A DNA stretch of 64,000 nt from Anaerolineae bacterium (GTDB lineage: Bacteria; Chloroflexota; Anaerolineae; Aggregatilineales; J027), in assembly GCA_021463865.1 (NCBI GenBank), contig JAJTXY010000008.1, forward strand, positions 150,451-214,450. The letters are read 5' to 3'. The position numbers and the translations under genes are program-made. Below, in pieces: positions 1 through 8,980 of the stretch (the first letter of the stretch is position 1; each line of letters starts with the position of its first letter). The notes under the pieces are model-generated. The model worked only from the letters and a program-made list of their open reading frames with translations. It made no database searches and was not told where the DNA came from.

Positions 1-602
1 CCTTGACGAGCATCCCCATTCGCCATGCTGACCAACCACTCCCGCGCTTCATCGTCGAGGTCAATAGGAGTATCAGGCGTGTCTAAGTTATATTGTTCGA
101 CAGCCCGTTGGATAATGGCGTGCATTTCTTCGGGGGTTAGTTCACGCAGGGTGAAAACTCGGCAACGCGAAAGCAACGGGGCAATCACCTCAAAACTCGG
201 ATTCTCGGTGGTCGCGCCAATCAGGGTAATGGTGCCCGTTTCAACATAGGGCAGCAAAAAATCTTGCTGGGCTTTGTTGAAGCGATGAATTTCATCTAAA
301 AACAGGACGGTGGGTTGACCGTTCTGTGCGGCTGCTTCAACCACCTCGCGCACATCGGCCTTCCCCGCTGAGACCGCCGACAATTCTGAAAAATCCGCCC
401 CAATTTCAGTTGCATAAATCCGCGCCAAAGTCGTTTTGCCAACGCCGGGTGGCCCCCAAAAGATCATCGAGAACAGGTGACGAGTTTCGATGGCGACACG
501 CAGAGGCTTGCCAGCGCCAACTAAATGCGATTGACCCATATATTCATCAAGGGTACGAGGGCGAATACGGGCGGCAAGGGGTTCTTGTTTGAGTTGAGAC
601 AT
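1..602 (-). CDS. rarA: Replication-associated recombination protein A, AAA+ ATPase (5' part, runs off the left edge)
   Basis: This gene is absent from the ORF track because it is open at the window edge. The reverse strand from the ATG at 602 reads MSQLKQEPLAARIRPRTLDEY, then Walker A GPPGVGKTT, Walker B FLDEIHRFNKAQQD, sensor I ATTENPSFEV and, near the edge, NGDARQ. This order is typical of the RarA/MgsA/WRNIP1 family of clamp-loader-like ATPases, which act at stalled replication forks. About 200 of roughly 430 expected residues are visible. The helical and tetramerisation domains lie outside the window. The gene is read away from the type III PKS operon, which lies upstream on the same strand. 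Confidence 0.93.
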   Translation of the reverse strand, partial: MSQLKQEPLAARIRPRTLDEYMGQSHLVGAGKPLRVAIETRHLFSMIFWGPPGVGKTTLARIYATEIGADFSELSAVSAGKADVREVVEAAAQNGQPTVLFLDEIHRFNKAQQDFLLPYVETGTITLIGATTENPSFEVIAPLLSRCRVFTLRELTPEEMHAIIQRAVEQYNLDTPDTPIDLDDEAREWLVSMANGDARQ

Positions 603-690
603 GAAAATAAGGCCTGTCTCTATCTATAGACGGTTTAGAGGGGATTATTATAGAGGTTCAAAGCATGAAGATATAGAGTGTTTGTGCGAC

Positions 691-1785
691 TTACCAACGC
701 ACCAATAGCCCTTCCATTGTGAGACCGGGGCCAAAGGCTAAGAGCACGCCATAATCGCCGGGGGAGGGCTGGCTGCATCGCTGGATGTGGTCAAGAACAA
801 ACAGGATGGTAGCGGAGGACATATTGCCATATTGATAGAGTACCTCGTGCGAGCAAGTCACCTGCTTATCAGAAAGGCCCAGCTTGGCTTGCACATAGTC
901 TACGATTTTGGTGCTGCCGGGATGAATCCCCCAAAATCGGACTTCACGCCGGGTGAGATGCTGTTGAGCCAAGAGTTTGTCCACAAATGGATCAATTTGA
1001 GCGGCTAGTAAATCGGGGACATAGCTGGAAAGATACATTTGAAAACCATGATCGGTGACATTAAATGACATATGCTTCAAGGTTTTATAGTCGCAGTAGG
1101 TGGCCGAGCAAATGAGACGTGGGCCATTCACAATACGGCCCTTACTCGCAGTATCATCGCCAATCAATACCATCGCTGCTCCATCCGAAAATAAGGCGGA
1201 CGAGACCACATTTTCGGCGGTGTCTTCTAATTGAAGATGCAACGAACACAACTCGATTGCCAGTACGAGAGCACGCCGACCTACGCGGGATAGAGCCGCT
1301 TCGGTAGCCCGTAACAGGCCGGGAAACGCTCCATAACACCCCATCCCCAAAACACAAGTACGGCGCAAATCTGACCGCATCCCCAAACGTTCTGCCAATA
1401 ATAAATCGAGGCCGGGAATATTAAAGCCTGTGCAAGAGACCACAATAAAATCGTCAATATCATCGGGGGTATAGCCTGCTTGAGCCAAGCCACACCGGAT
1501 GGTCGTTTCGCCTAATGGCACTGCCTCGGCCATATAAAGATCATTGCGCGTTTGAGTAGATTGTTCATTAGCAAAATAGCCCTGTTGGACAATGCTGTGG
1601 CGAAATCCTACCCCGGCCCGATCAAATATTACCTGCATGGCTTTGGCGCGGCGCGGGTCTAACTTGCCCAGTTTACGGCCAAGCAGATCAACAAATTCAC
1701 CGAATATTTCTTGTTGGCTGTGCCGGGCAGCCGGAACACCCGTCGCAAGAGAGAGGATGGATGGTGAGGATAACGATGTATTCAT
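691..1785 (-). CDS. Type III polyketide synthase (chalcone/stilbene synthase family)
   Basis: A 364-residue thiolase-fold enzyme that condenses an acyl-CoA starter with malonyl-CoA units. The triad is visible: Cys150 in GMGCYGAFPG, His288 in GIHPGSTK and Asn321 in YGNMSSA. The SCTGFNIPG segment near residue 118 corresponds to the conserved strand before the nucleophile. Its ATG overlaps the stop of the upstream flavoprotein gene (ATGA), so translation is coupled. It is the last gene of a methyltransferase-flavoprotein-PKS operon. Streptomyces srsABC has the same three functions and makes alkylresorcinol methyl ethers and quinones, so a phenolic lipid or alkylpyrone product is inferred. The exact starter and ring-closure mode cannot be read from the sequence. 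Confidence 0.92.
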   Translation of the reverse strand: MNTSLSSPSILSLATGVPAARHSQQEIFGEFVDLLGRKLGKLDPRRAKAMQVIFDRAGVGFRHSIVQQGYFANEQSTQTRNDLYMAEAVPLGETTIRCGLAQAGYTPDDIDDFIVVSCTGFNIPGLDLLLAERLGMRSDLRRTCVLGMGCYGAFPGLLRATEAALSRVGRRALVLAIELCSLHLQLEDTAENVVSSALFSDGAAMVLIGDDTASKGRIVNGPRLICSATYCDYKTLKHMSFNVTDHGFQMYLSSYVPDLLAAQIDPFVDKLLAQQHLTRREVRFWGIHPGSTKIVDYVQAKLGLSDKQVTCSHEVLYQYGNMSSATILFVLDHIQRCSQPSPGDYGVLLAFGPGLTMEGLLVRW

Positions 1786-2951
1786 GCTGAAATCCCCTTC
1801 TGTTCAAGGATGTGGCTGTCACGGGTATATTGCACAAGCAGTTCACCTATAACGGGGAATTTATTTAAGAAATGTAGTCCGGGGGTGAGTAGGGAGGGTC
1901 GCAGCATGATGGATTGCAAGGCCCGTGCCAAACGCATTTGGTTGGCAAAGTGCCGTCGCCAATCCTGTGCATAGTCTTTTAATAAGGATTTTGCCAAAGT
2001 AGGCTGCCGGAACATTTTATCCACATAGGTCGCCGCCAACATCCCACCATGTAGTGCCATCACCATACCATCACCAGCGAGTGGAGTAATTAATCCGGCG
2101 GCATCACCCGCCATCAATATATCGTTTTCGACCAAGCGCTTGCGGATGAATGGCACTTGGCCGATGCTCAACCAGCGATCATGTACTGGTGTGGCTTGGG
2201 ATAACCATTGCCCAAGCGGTGGATTTTGCTGGCCCATCCAAGCAATAAACTGTTCAATCGTCCCACCTGCTTGACGAAAACCCTCTTGGCGCACCAACAA
2301 ACAAACATTGGCAAGTCCACCTTCCACCTCTGACATGCCGCAATAGCCGCCGGGGAGAACAAATAAACGCACTTGGTCACCGAGGGGAGGGCCGTGAAAG
2401 TGATTTTTCAAACCCATATACGGCTGCGGCTTATCGAGAAAACCCCGATTTAAGGCGCGATCCAAATTACTGCGTTTGCCATGTGCGGCAATAACCGCTC
2501 TTGCTTGACAGGTGGATGGATGCGAGGCGGATCGGATTTCGAGGCAAAATTTTTCGGATAGCCTGCCTGAAACATTGGTTACGGTGGAATTTTCGTATAC
2601 CGCAACGCCATGTTGACAGGCATGGTCTACGAGTAGCTTATCAAGGGCATAACGGGTGAGACCCCATGCTTCACCGGGAAGTGGGCTTGTCCATATCGTG
2701 CCATTCGGAGCCGTGATTTGCACTGTGCGGATAGGGGCGGGGCAAAGCGCTTGTATTTCGGAAGTGACACCTAATTGGTTAAACAAATGGATGCACTCCG
2801 ATGAAAGGAATTCACCACAAACTTTGTGATGAGGATAATGTTTGGCTTCAAATAATCCCACTCGATAGCCTGCCTCAGCAAGCACCAACGCAGCGCTCGA
2901 CCCAGCCAATCCCCCACCGACTATCGCAACATCAAAAGAGGTTTCGCTCAT
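1782..2951 (-). CDS. FAD-dependent oxidoreductase (flavoprotein hydroxylase / geranylgeranyl-reductase-like)
   Basis: The N-terminal Rossmann motif VGGGLAGSSAALVLAEAG binds FAD, and GDAAGLITPLAGDGM near the middle is the second FAD-contacting motif of the PHBH/geranylgeranyl reductase group. The ORF track begins 12 residues earlier. ATG at 2951 is preferred because it overlaps the methyltransferase stop as ATGA and puts the FAD motif close to the N-terminus. In this operon it probably hydroxylates or oxidises the polyketide product, as SrsC does in Streptomyces, but an isoprenoid reductase is possible by family. Length is 389 residues, with no membrane segment. Confidence 0.85.
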   Translation of the reverse strand: MSETSFDVAIVGGGLAGSSAALVLAEAGYRVGLFEAKHYPHHKVCGEFLSSECIHLFNQLGVTSEIQALCPAPIRTVQITAPNGTIWTSPLPGEAWGLTRYALDKLLVDHACQHGVAVYENSTVTNVSGRLSEKFCLEIRSASHPSTCQARAVIAAHGKRSNLDRALNRGFLDKPQPYMGLKNHFHGPPLGDQVRLFVLPGGYCGMSEVEGGLANVCLLVRQEGFRQAGGTIEQFIAWMGQQNPPLGQWLSQATPVHDRWLSIGQVPFIRKRLVENDILMAGDAAGLITPLAGDGMVMALHGGMLAATYVDKMFRQPTLAKSLLKDYAQDWRRHFANQMRLARALQSIMLRPSLLTPGLHFLNKFPVIGELLVQYTRDSHILEQKGISA

Positions 2952-3787
2952 GGTTTTTCGGCGACCAATGTCATACGCCACGGCCAACTGGGAAATACAG
3001 AAATAGAGGCATTTGGAAGATCAGCGGTTTTGGCTAGGGATAATAACTCGGCAGGGGTATAAGCACGCTGGATGGAAACTGCCCCGTCATAGCGTGTGAG
3101 ATAGTTGCGGGCAAAAATGGGCTGGATTATTTTAAAGGCTAGGAGGGGTAGCCAGCCTCGGGTCAAGTCCGTCATGATGAGGCCCCTGCGTGCTATACGG
3201 AAAGTTGAACGCAAAAAGGCAAGCACCTGTTCGGGGTTGAGATGGTGCAAAAACAGCGAGGAAATGACGTAATCCACACTACTCGGAGCGAACGGGAGGG
3301 CATGGGCATCCGCTTGAATCAGCGAAATCTGGGAAGGAGGGGTCGTCAAGGTAAAGTGATCTTGAGCGACTTTCAAATTTCGAGCAGAAAAATCGAGGGC
3401 TAAAATCTCCAATTCAAGGCCGTGTCGCTTGGCCCATTGCTCAATTCTTAAAGGAATTTGGGCTGAACCCGTGCCAATATCAAGACAGATGAGGCGGTGA
3501 GTTGAATTTCGCAAACGAGGGTAGAGATTGCGTTCCAAAGAGGATAGCCCACCGAGATGCACATTGATCCGCCATAAATCCGCCAAGTTTTGCCTGACAT
3601 CTGCCTGCGAGCCGATACCACTATCGAGTAGTTCAGGCTGATCTATCCGTGATGGCACCAACCATTTGGATTGGCCGATTTGTTGGGGGGAGTGGTGCAT
3701 TTTGGCTACTTTGTTTAACACATTGATGTTCCGTCCTAACCCTACCCAATGTTTATGGTAGCGGATTTGTGGAAAGATCGCTTCCAT
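2948..3787 (-). CDS. Class I SAM-dependent methyltransferase
   Basis: Motif I is LDIGTGSAQIP, followed by an acidic residue in LALDFSARNL and a UbiE-like post-motif region (YVISSLFLHHLNPEQ). About 110 residues precede the fold, and a hydrophobic Leu/Trp-rich C-terminus suggests a lipophilic substrate. First gene of the type III PKS operon. Its stop overlaps the flavoprotein start by the ATGA arrangement. By analogy with srsB it probably O- or C-methylates the polyketide ring. This is inference from gene order; the sequence alone supports only a methyltransferase of small or lipid-like substrates. Confidence 0.82.
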   Translation of the reverse strand: MEAIFPQIRYHKHWVGLGRNINVLNKVAKMHHSPQQIGQSKWLVPSRIDQPELLDSGIGSQADVRQNLADLWRINVHLGGLSSLERNLYPRLRNSTHRLICLDIGTGSAQIPLRIEQWAKRHGLELEILALDFSARNLKVAQDHFTLTTPPSQISLIQADAHALPFAPSSVDYVISSLFLHHLNPEQVLAFLRSTFRIARRGLIMTDLTRGWLPLLAFKIIQPIFARNYLTRYDGAVSIQRAYTPAELLSLAKTADLPNASISVFPSWPWRMTLVAEKP

Positions 3788-3852
3788 CTAGAGTTATTTC
3801 TCATGAAATGCTTAGGTGCAGCGGACGAGAAGTACAGTCACTCAATCCACAA

Positions 3853-3881
3853 TTGACATGTGAAATAACCTGCGGCATAAT
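3853..3881 (+). promoter_or_regulatory. Sigma70-type promoter for tRNA-Arg
   Basis: TTGACA (3853-3858), a 17-nt spacer and CATAAT (3876-3881). The predicted start lies about 14 nt before the mature tRNA 5' end. Confidence 0.7.
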
Positions 3882-3901
3882 AATTTTTAGGAAATGTAAT
3901 T

Positions 3902-3974
3902 GTGCCTGTAGCTCAGTGGATAGAGCGATTGTCTACGGAACAATAGGCCGGGAGTTCGAATCTCTCCAGGCACA
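3902..3974 (+). tRNA. tRNA-Arg (anticodon ACG)
   Basis: The acceptor arms GTGCCTG and CAGGCAC pair over 7 bp. The D arm is GCTC/GAGC, and the anticodon arm is ATTGT-CTACGGA-ACAAT with anticodon ACG (decodes CGN after A34 to inosine). The T arm is GGGAG-TTCGAAT-CTCTC with one G-T wobble. The discriminator is A and the CCA is not encoded. The 71-aa plus-strand ORF drawn over this region in the track is a shadow. Confidence 0.95.
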
Positions 3975-4011
3975 CCTCAACTAACCATAAATCCAAATAA
4001 GATTTAACTTG

Positions 4012-4037
4012 CTGCCCTATATGGGCGGTTTTTGTTT
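4012..4037 (+). terminator. Rho-independent terminator after tRNA-Arg
   Basis: CTGCCC-TATAT-GGGCGG stem followed by TTTTTGTTTT. Confidence 0.75.
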
Positions 4038-4047
4038 TATAGTGAAG

Positions 4048-4076
4048 TTGGAGGCACTTCTGAAACAGGATAAAAT
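4048..4076 (+). promoter_or_regulatory. Probable promoter of the acyl-CoA ligase operon
   Basis: TTGGAG, a 17-nt spacer and TAAAAT, directly after the tRNA terminator. Implies a 5' UTR of roughly 115 nt before the ATG at 4202, in which nothing else was recognised. Confidence 0.45.
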
Positions 4077-4201
4077 GAGATCGTTCCGTCGCACCAATTC
4101 AATGCCCAATAATGGTCGAAAATAATAGAAGATAAAAATTTAGTTGGGATTTTCGGGCGGAACGCTCACAACTCTTCTTTAAAAATTAAATAGGGAAAGT
4201 T

Positions 4202-5731
4202 ATGAATATCGGCACATTACTCCCCAGACATGCCCGTTATCGCCCTCACCACAACGCCGTTCTTCTTGAAAATCATCGCCTGACCTATCTTGAATTCAAT
4301 CGCCGCGTCAATCGGCTTGCCAATGCGTTATTGGGCTATGGCATCCAAAAAGGCGACAAAATCGCTACCATCCTCCCCAATTGCCTTGAACTACTCGATG
4401 TCTATTGGGCAGTGGCACGGATTGGGGCAGTTGTTGTCCCTCTAAGCCCTCTGCTGCGTGAAGAAGGTCTCATAACTCTACTGAATGATTCCGATACGGT
4501 GTTGGTGGTGACCAGCCACGCCATGATTGAGGGGATAGACAATATCCGGCCTGACTTGATGTTTGTACGGGGCTATATCTTGACCGATGGCCCATCGTCC
4601 GAGGGCTGGATAACCTATCAGGATTTTGTTGGAGCGGCCAGTGAGGACGACCCGCCGTACATCGAAATAAGCGATCACGACCAATACAACATCATTTACA
4701 GCAGCGGCACAACGGGGATGCCCAAAGGGATTATCCACACGCATTCTATCCGTTCGATGTACTGCACCCTATTCGCCTCGGCCTATCGTATTACACCCGA
4801 AAGTGTGATTTTGCACTCGGGTTCGCTTGTGTTTAACGGTGCATTCTTGACCTTCATGCCTTGGATGTATTTGGGCGCGACCTATATCTTACTACCCCAA
4901 TTTGATGCAGAGGCAGTGATTGAACATGTCCAGCGCGAAGGCGTCACCCATATGATGATGGTGCCGTCCCAGATTATCGCCCTGCTCAATTCACCCAATT
5001 TCAATGCTGACACCATGCGTTCGGTGCAAATGATTTGTTCAGTGGGAGCGCCGTTCCATCGCCAGCACAAGGATGAACTCAATCGCCGCTTGCCGGGGGT
5101 ATTCTATGAACTGTATGGTTTGACCGAGGGTTTTGTCACGATTTTGGATAAACAGGATGTTCCAGCCAAGATAGATTCAGTGGGAGTGCCGCCGCCTTTT
5201 TTTGAAATGAAGGTATTAGATGAAGACGGCAAGGAAGTCCCAATCGGGCAGGTGGGTGAAATTGTGGGACGAGGGCCAATTTTGATGCCGGGATATTATA
5301 AGCGGCCTGATCTGACTTTTAATGCTATTCGGGATGGTTGGTTGTATACAGGGGATATGGGTTATGTGGATGCGGATGGATTTTTGTATCTGGTAGACCG
5401 CAAAAAAGACCTCATTATCTCCGGTGGGGTCAATGTGTATCCGCGTGATATTGAAGAAATCATTGTCCAGCATCCGATGGTGCGTGAAGCCGCTGTGTTT
5501 GGCGTGCCGGATGACAAATGGGGCGAAACCCCACTAGCCGCCGTCATGCTGCGCGAGAATGCCACTACCACATCTGAAGAACTGCTCGATTGGATTAATG
5601 AACGGGTGGCGGCTCGCTATCAAAAGGTGAGTGAGGTCGTGGTCGTTGAGTTTTTACCACGTAGCGTAGCAGGCAAAACCCTGAAGCGGATTTTGCGCGA
5701 TGAATACAGCCAAAGGAATGCCAAAAAGTAG
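4202..5731 (+). CDS. AMP-dependent acyl-CoA synthetase / ligase
   Basis: A 509-residue adenylate-forming enzyme. The P-loop signature YSSGTTGMPKG, the YELYGLTEG aromatic/ATP motif, GWLYTGDMGYVDADGFLYLVDR, the hinge KDLIISGGVNVYP and the C-terminal catalytic lysine segment GKTLKRILR are all in order. It should activate a carboxylic acid to acyl-AMP and then to the CoA thioester. Chain length and aromaticity of the substrate cannot be told. First gene of a three-gene operon with two alpha/beta hydrolases. The pairing suggests breakdown or remodelling of an ester or lactone followed by CoA activation of the released acid, which is inference. Confidence 0.92.
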   Translation: MNIGTLLPRHARYRPHHNAVLLENHRLTYLEFNRRVNRLANALLGYGIQKGDKIATILPNCLELLDVYWAVARIGAVVVPLSPLLREEGLITLLNDSDTVLVVTSHAMIEGIDNIRPDLMFVRGYILTDGPSSEGWITYQDFVGAASEDDPPYIEISDHDQYNIIYSSGTTGMPKGIIHTHSIRSMYCTLFASAYRITPESVILHSGSLVFNGAFLTFMPWMYLGATYILLPQFDAEAVIEHVQREGVTHMMMVPSQIIALLNSPNFNADTMRSVQMICSVGAPFHRQHKDELNRRLPGVFYELYGLTEGFVTILDKQDVPAKIDSVGVPPPFFEMKVLDEDGKEVPIGQVGEIVGRGPILMPGYYKRPDLTFNAIRDGWLYTGDMGYVDADGFLYLVDRKKDLIISGGVNVYPRDIEEIIVQHPMVREAAVFGVPDDKWGETPLAAVMLRENATTTSEELLDWINERVAARYQKVSEVVVVEFLPRSVAGKTLKRILRDEYSQRNAKK

Positions 5732-5757
5732 AAATAAATTATAGAGAGGTTTTGAGC

Positions 5758-6603
5758 GTGGAGCATTTTAGACATGTCAACAACATCGTTTTGCATTACC
5801 TCGACCACAAGGGGAACGGGCCGACGATTGTACTGCTGCCGGGTTTGACAGCCAATGCCAATGAATTTGATGGGTTAATTAAGGCGGGGTTGAGTCCTCG
5901 TTTTCGGGTTTTGACGCTAGATTTGCGCGGGCGAGGGCAAACCGAAAAACCTGCAACGGGATATTCAATGGCTGACCATGCCGCCGACGTGTTGGGGTTG
6001 TTGGAATTACTGGGCACTCAGCAGGTGATTATGGGCGGGCATTCATTTGGAGCGCTACTGACTCTTTATATCGCGGCCCATCATCCCGAACGCATCCGCA
6101 AAATGATTATCATTGATGGTGCAGCCAAACTCCACCCGCGTGTACGAGAACTGATTCAGCCCTCGCTCAATCGTATGGGGCGCGTATTTGCGTCGTGGGA
6201 TGAATATATCAAAACGATGAAACAAAACCCGGCCTTTCATGGATGGTGGGACCCGACTATTGAAAGTTATTATCGCGCCGATGTGCAAACCAACGCGGAC
6301 GGCACAGTGCAATCTCGGTTATACAAAGAGGGCATCCTTGAAGCCACCGATAAAGCCCTAGAAGAACCCTATGGTGAATATGTATCACGGATTGATAAAC
6401 CCGCCATTTTGCTCAATGCCATCGGGGCCTATGGCCCGGAGGGTACACCGCCTGTTTTGCCCTATGAACAGGCCCAAGAAACAGTGCAGGCGATCAAAAA
6501 CTGCCGCTATGTCGAAATCCCCGGCAATCATATCACCATGTTATTTGGCGACTCCGCCAAAATTGTCGTAGATACGATTACTCAATTTGTGGAGGAGGAT
6601 TAA
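5758..6603 (+). CDS. Alpha/beta hydrolase
   Basis: The nucleophile elbow GGHSFGA, the oxyanion-loop region LLPGLTANANEFD, LDLRGRGQTEKP after strand 4 and the terminal His in PGNHITML identify a soluble alpha/beta hydrolase. The track starts at TTG 5752, but AGAGAGG at 5743-5749 is spaced 8 nt from GTG 5758 and only 2 nt from the TTG, so GTG is preferred. It follows the acyl-CoA ligase by 26 nt and precedes a second hydrolase. Substrate unknown; esterase or C-C hydrolase activity is possible. Confidence 0.87.
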   Translation: MEHFRHVNNIVLHYLDHKGNGPTIVLLPGLTANANEFDGLIKAGLSPRFRVLTLDLRGRGQTEKPATGYSMADHAADVLGLLELLGTQQVIMGGHSFGALLTLYIAAHHPERIRKMIIIDGAAKLHPRVRELIQPSLNRMGRVFASWDEYIKTMKQNPAFHGWWDPTIESYYRADVQTNADGTVQSRLYKEGILEATDKALEEPYGEYVSRIDKPAILLNAIGAYGPEGTPPVLPYEQAQETVQAIKNCRYVEIPGNHITMLFGDSAKIVVDTITQFVEED

Positions 6604-6612
6604 AGAGAACGC

Positions 6613-7674
6613 ATGTCAATTCCAACTTTAGCAGGGATTACGGCCAAACCGATTACCAGCAAGCGCTTGACGACACGGGTGCTGCTGAGTGGGCCGGAAA
6701 ATGGCATACCTGTCTTGTTTGTACACGGTAATATTTCGTCGGCGACATGGTGGGAAGAAACGATGTTGGCGCTACCATCGGGTTATCGTGCCATCGCTCC
6801 CGATCAGCGCGGCTATGGCGAATCCGACCCCGCCAAAAAGATTGATGCGACACGGGGATTGGGTGACCTAGCCGACGACCTTGCTGCGTTGTTGGATACC
6901 CTGAATATTCAAAAAGTGCATCTGGTCGGGCATTCGATGGGTGGGTCGGTGGTGTGGCGTTTTATGATGGACTATACAGATCGTCTATTGAGCGTGACGC
7001 AGGTTGCGCCGGGGTCGCCATACGGATTTGGGTGTACCAAAGATGTTGCCGGGACGCCGTGTAATGGGGAGTTTGCTGGATCAGGGGCAGGTCTGATTAA
7101 TCCCGAATTTGCCCGATTGCTGACGATAGGGGAACGTGGCACGGGCAGCATGTTTGCCCCACGGAACGCCCTGCGAAATCTGGTATTTAAGCCACCCTTT
7201 GTTCCGGCCCGCGAAGAAGAAATCCTTTCAGCAACGCTTTCCACCCATATGGGTCAGCAAGATTATCCGGGGGATTCCGTTCCGGCTTCGGCATGGCCGC
7301 ATCTCGCACCGGGGGTGATGGGGGTCAATAACGCTCTGTCACCCAAATATAACCAGCATATCCTGCCTAAGATCCTTGAGATGGCGCATAAGCCCAAAGT
7401 GCTGTGGATTCGTGGCGCACAGGATTTAACCGTCTCGGACACGGCAGCAGCGGATGTGGGACGTTTGGGGTCGTTGGGATTAATCCCCGGTTGGCCCGGA
7501 ATGGAGGTATTTCCACCTCAACCGATGCTGGCCCAAACCCGCGATGTGCTGCAAAAATATGCGGCGGCAGGTGGAGCTTATCAAGAAGTAGTCATTGACG
7601 ACTGTGGTCATGCCCCTTATTTGGAAAAGCCCGCCGAATTTAACACAGCTTTCCACGCCCATATCACGGCTTAA
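6613..7674 (+). CDS. Alpha/beta hydrolase (second in operon)
   Basis: A 353-residue protein with FVHGNISSATWWEETM (oxyanion region), DQRGYGESDP, nucleophile elbow GHSMGGS, a long cap insertion (about residues 130-240) and catalytic His in DCGHAPYLEKP. AAGAGAAC lies before the ATG, 9 nt after the first hydrolase stop. It is not a recent duplicate of its neighbour because the cap differs in length and sequence. The stop codon overlaps the convergent glycosidase gene by 4 nt. Substrate unknown. Confidence 0.87.
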   Translation: MSIPTLAGITAKPITSKRLTTRVLLSGPENGIPVLFVHGNISSATWWEETMLALPSGYRAIAPDQRGYGESDPAKKIDATRGLGDLADDLAALLDTLNIQKVHLVGHSMGGSVVWRFMMDYTDRLLSVTQVAPGSPYGFGCTKDVAGTPCNGEFAGSGAGLINPEFARLLTIGERGTGSMFAPRNALRNLVFKPPFVPAREEEILSATLSTHMGQQDYPGDSVPASAWPHLAPGVMGVNNALSPKYNQHILPKILEMAHKPKVLWIRGAQDLTVSDTAAADVGRLGSLGLIPGWPGMEVFPPQPMLAQTRDVLQKYAAAGGAYQEVVIDDCGHAPYLEKPAEFNTAFHAHITA

Positions 7675-8975
7675 TCGTCACCCTCTATCGGGTTGAGGGA
7701 TTCATCACGGGCAGGATGGGCATAATCCGGATTGGTCGAAACTTTCTCCATTTGCACCAAGGCAGGCCACGCCGGACGCCCATCCATGCCATAAGGCATT
7801 GGAGCAACTGTGCCAATCGCCCAATAATATTCCTCGTTTTCAGATGTCCATGCGACATTGGGATAATAAATCGTGGTCATGAGGCCCAACCATGGACGCC
7901 AATTTTCGGCAGCATAGAGATAGGCTCGGCGCAAATAATCCCCTTGTTCTTCTGGTGTCACCCCAAAATGGCTGTAGATTGAGCCTTCACGCTGGTCAAT
8001 GGTCCAGCCTGTTTCCGTAATAGCCAGTTGTTTGGCAGCATCGCCATTGGCAACCATGATGGCTCGCATGTCCTCGACGTGGCGGAAGCGCTGCCATTCG
8101 TAGTAATTTTCGGCAAGTGGGACATCCGGCCCAACTTCAGGTGCGAACTTCCAACCGGGGGCATGAACCCCTAATACATCAAAATAGGGACTCGCGCCAG
8201 CCTCGTACATCTTCCATAGAAATTCCATATGAGGCATGGCCGTCATGTCGCGGGTAGCGGTTGGAGAAAGGCCCGCCGAGATAATAATGGCGTCGGGGTC
8301 GGCGGCACGGATGGCGGTGGAGCAGGCCGCCAAAAGTCTTACATATCCTTTGGGGCTGGGAATATGTCCGGCCCATTCACGGGTAAGATTCGGCTCATTC
8401 CAGACCTGATAGGCGTCAATACGACCCTTATAACGCTGGGCAAGCGTGCCACACAATTCAGCGAAGCGGGTTACATCAAACGGCGGATCATCATAGCCGG
8501 CGTTCGATTTCACCGACCACGTGGGAGGATGGTCAAGACGGGCGATTACCCGGATTCCTTTAGACTCAATATCTGCCATCATCCCATCAACTTGTGACCA
8601 GACGTATCGTGTGGGGTCATCAGTCGGCACCTCGCGGCGTTCGGGTTCAATATCGGCCCATGCGAAACTTTGTTTGATATGCGAAAACTGCATGATATTG
8701 ATTTGGTCTAGGCCAAACAGCCGATAGGTTTGATCCCACCAAAAAAAGGTGTGGATGCCATAGGTCAACGAAGGAAAGGTTTTGGGGTTATTCAAATTCA
8801 CTGCATCGGGGGCTAAATCCATCACAGCAGAGTAAGTAGGCACAGGTTCATCGGGATAATGCTTGGCCGCTTTGGTAGATTGGTCCGGTTGGGCCAACTG
8901 CCAGATTACAATCAAACTCAAAATAGCCAATACAACAGCAAGACCCAGTACCCATTTGTTACGACGAATTTTCAA
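7671..8975 (-). CDS. Membrane-anchored clan GH-A glycoside hydrolase-like protein
   Basis: After a basic N-terminus comes one membrane segment (VLGLAVVLAILSLIVIWQL), then a TIM-barrel glycosidase domain facing outward. YQVWNEPNL carries the acid/base Glu and AITETGW the probable nucleophile Glu, as in GH5/GH39-type enzymes. The track uses ATG 9017, inside the upstream gene. GGAG followed by 8 nt and TTG at 8975 fits better and leaves a 5-nt gap after the upstream stop. Found in Chloroflexi-type clusters next to GT-C proteins. The natural polysaccharide is unknown. Confidence 0.8.
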   Translation of the reverse strand: MKIRRNKWVLGLAVVLAILSLIVIWQLAQPDQSTKAAKHYPDEPVPTYSAVMDLAPDAVNLNNPKTFPSLTYGIHTFFWWDQTYRLFGLDQINIMQFSHIKQSFAWADIEPERREVPTDDPTRYVWSQVDGMMADIESKGIRVIARLDHPPTWSVKSNAGYDDPPFDVTRFAELCGTLAQRYKGRIDAYQVWNEPNLTREWAGHIPSPKGYVRLLAACSTAIRAADPDAIIISAGLSPTATRDMTAMPHMEFLWKMYEAGASPYFDVLGVHAPGWKFAPEVGPDVPLAENYYEWQRFRHVEDMRAIMVANGDAAKQLAITETGWTIDQREGSIYSHFGVTPEEQGDYLRRAYLYAAENWRPWLGLMTTIYYPNVAWTSENEEYYWAIGTVAPMPYGMDGRPAWPALVQMEKVSTNPDYAHPARDESLNPIEGDD

Positions 8976-8980
8976 CCAAT

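Noticed and set aside
3769-3984. Plus-strand ORF of 71 aa
   Set aside because: Covers the tRNA-Arg gene and its promoter.
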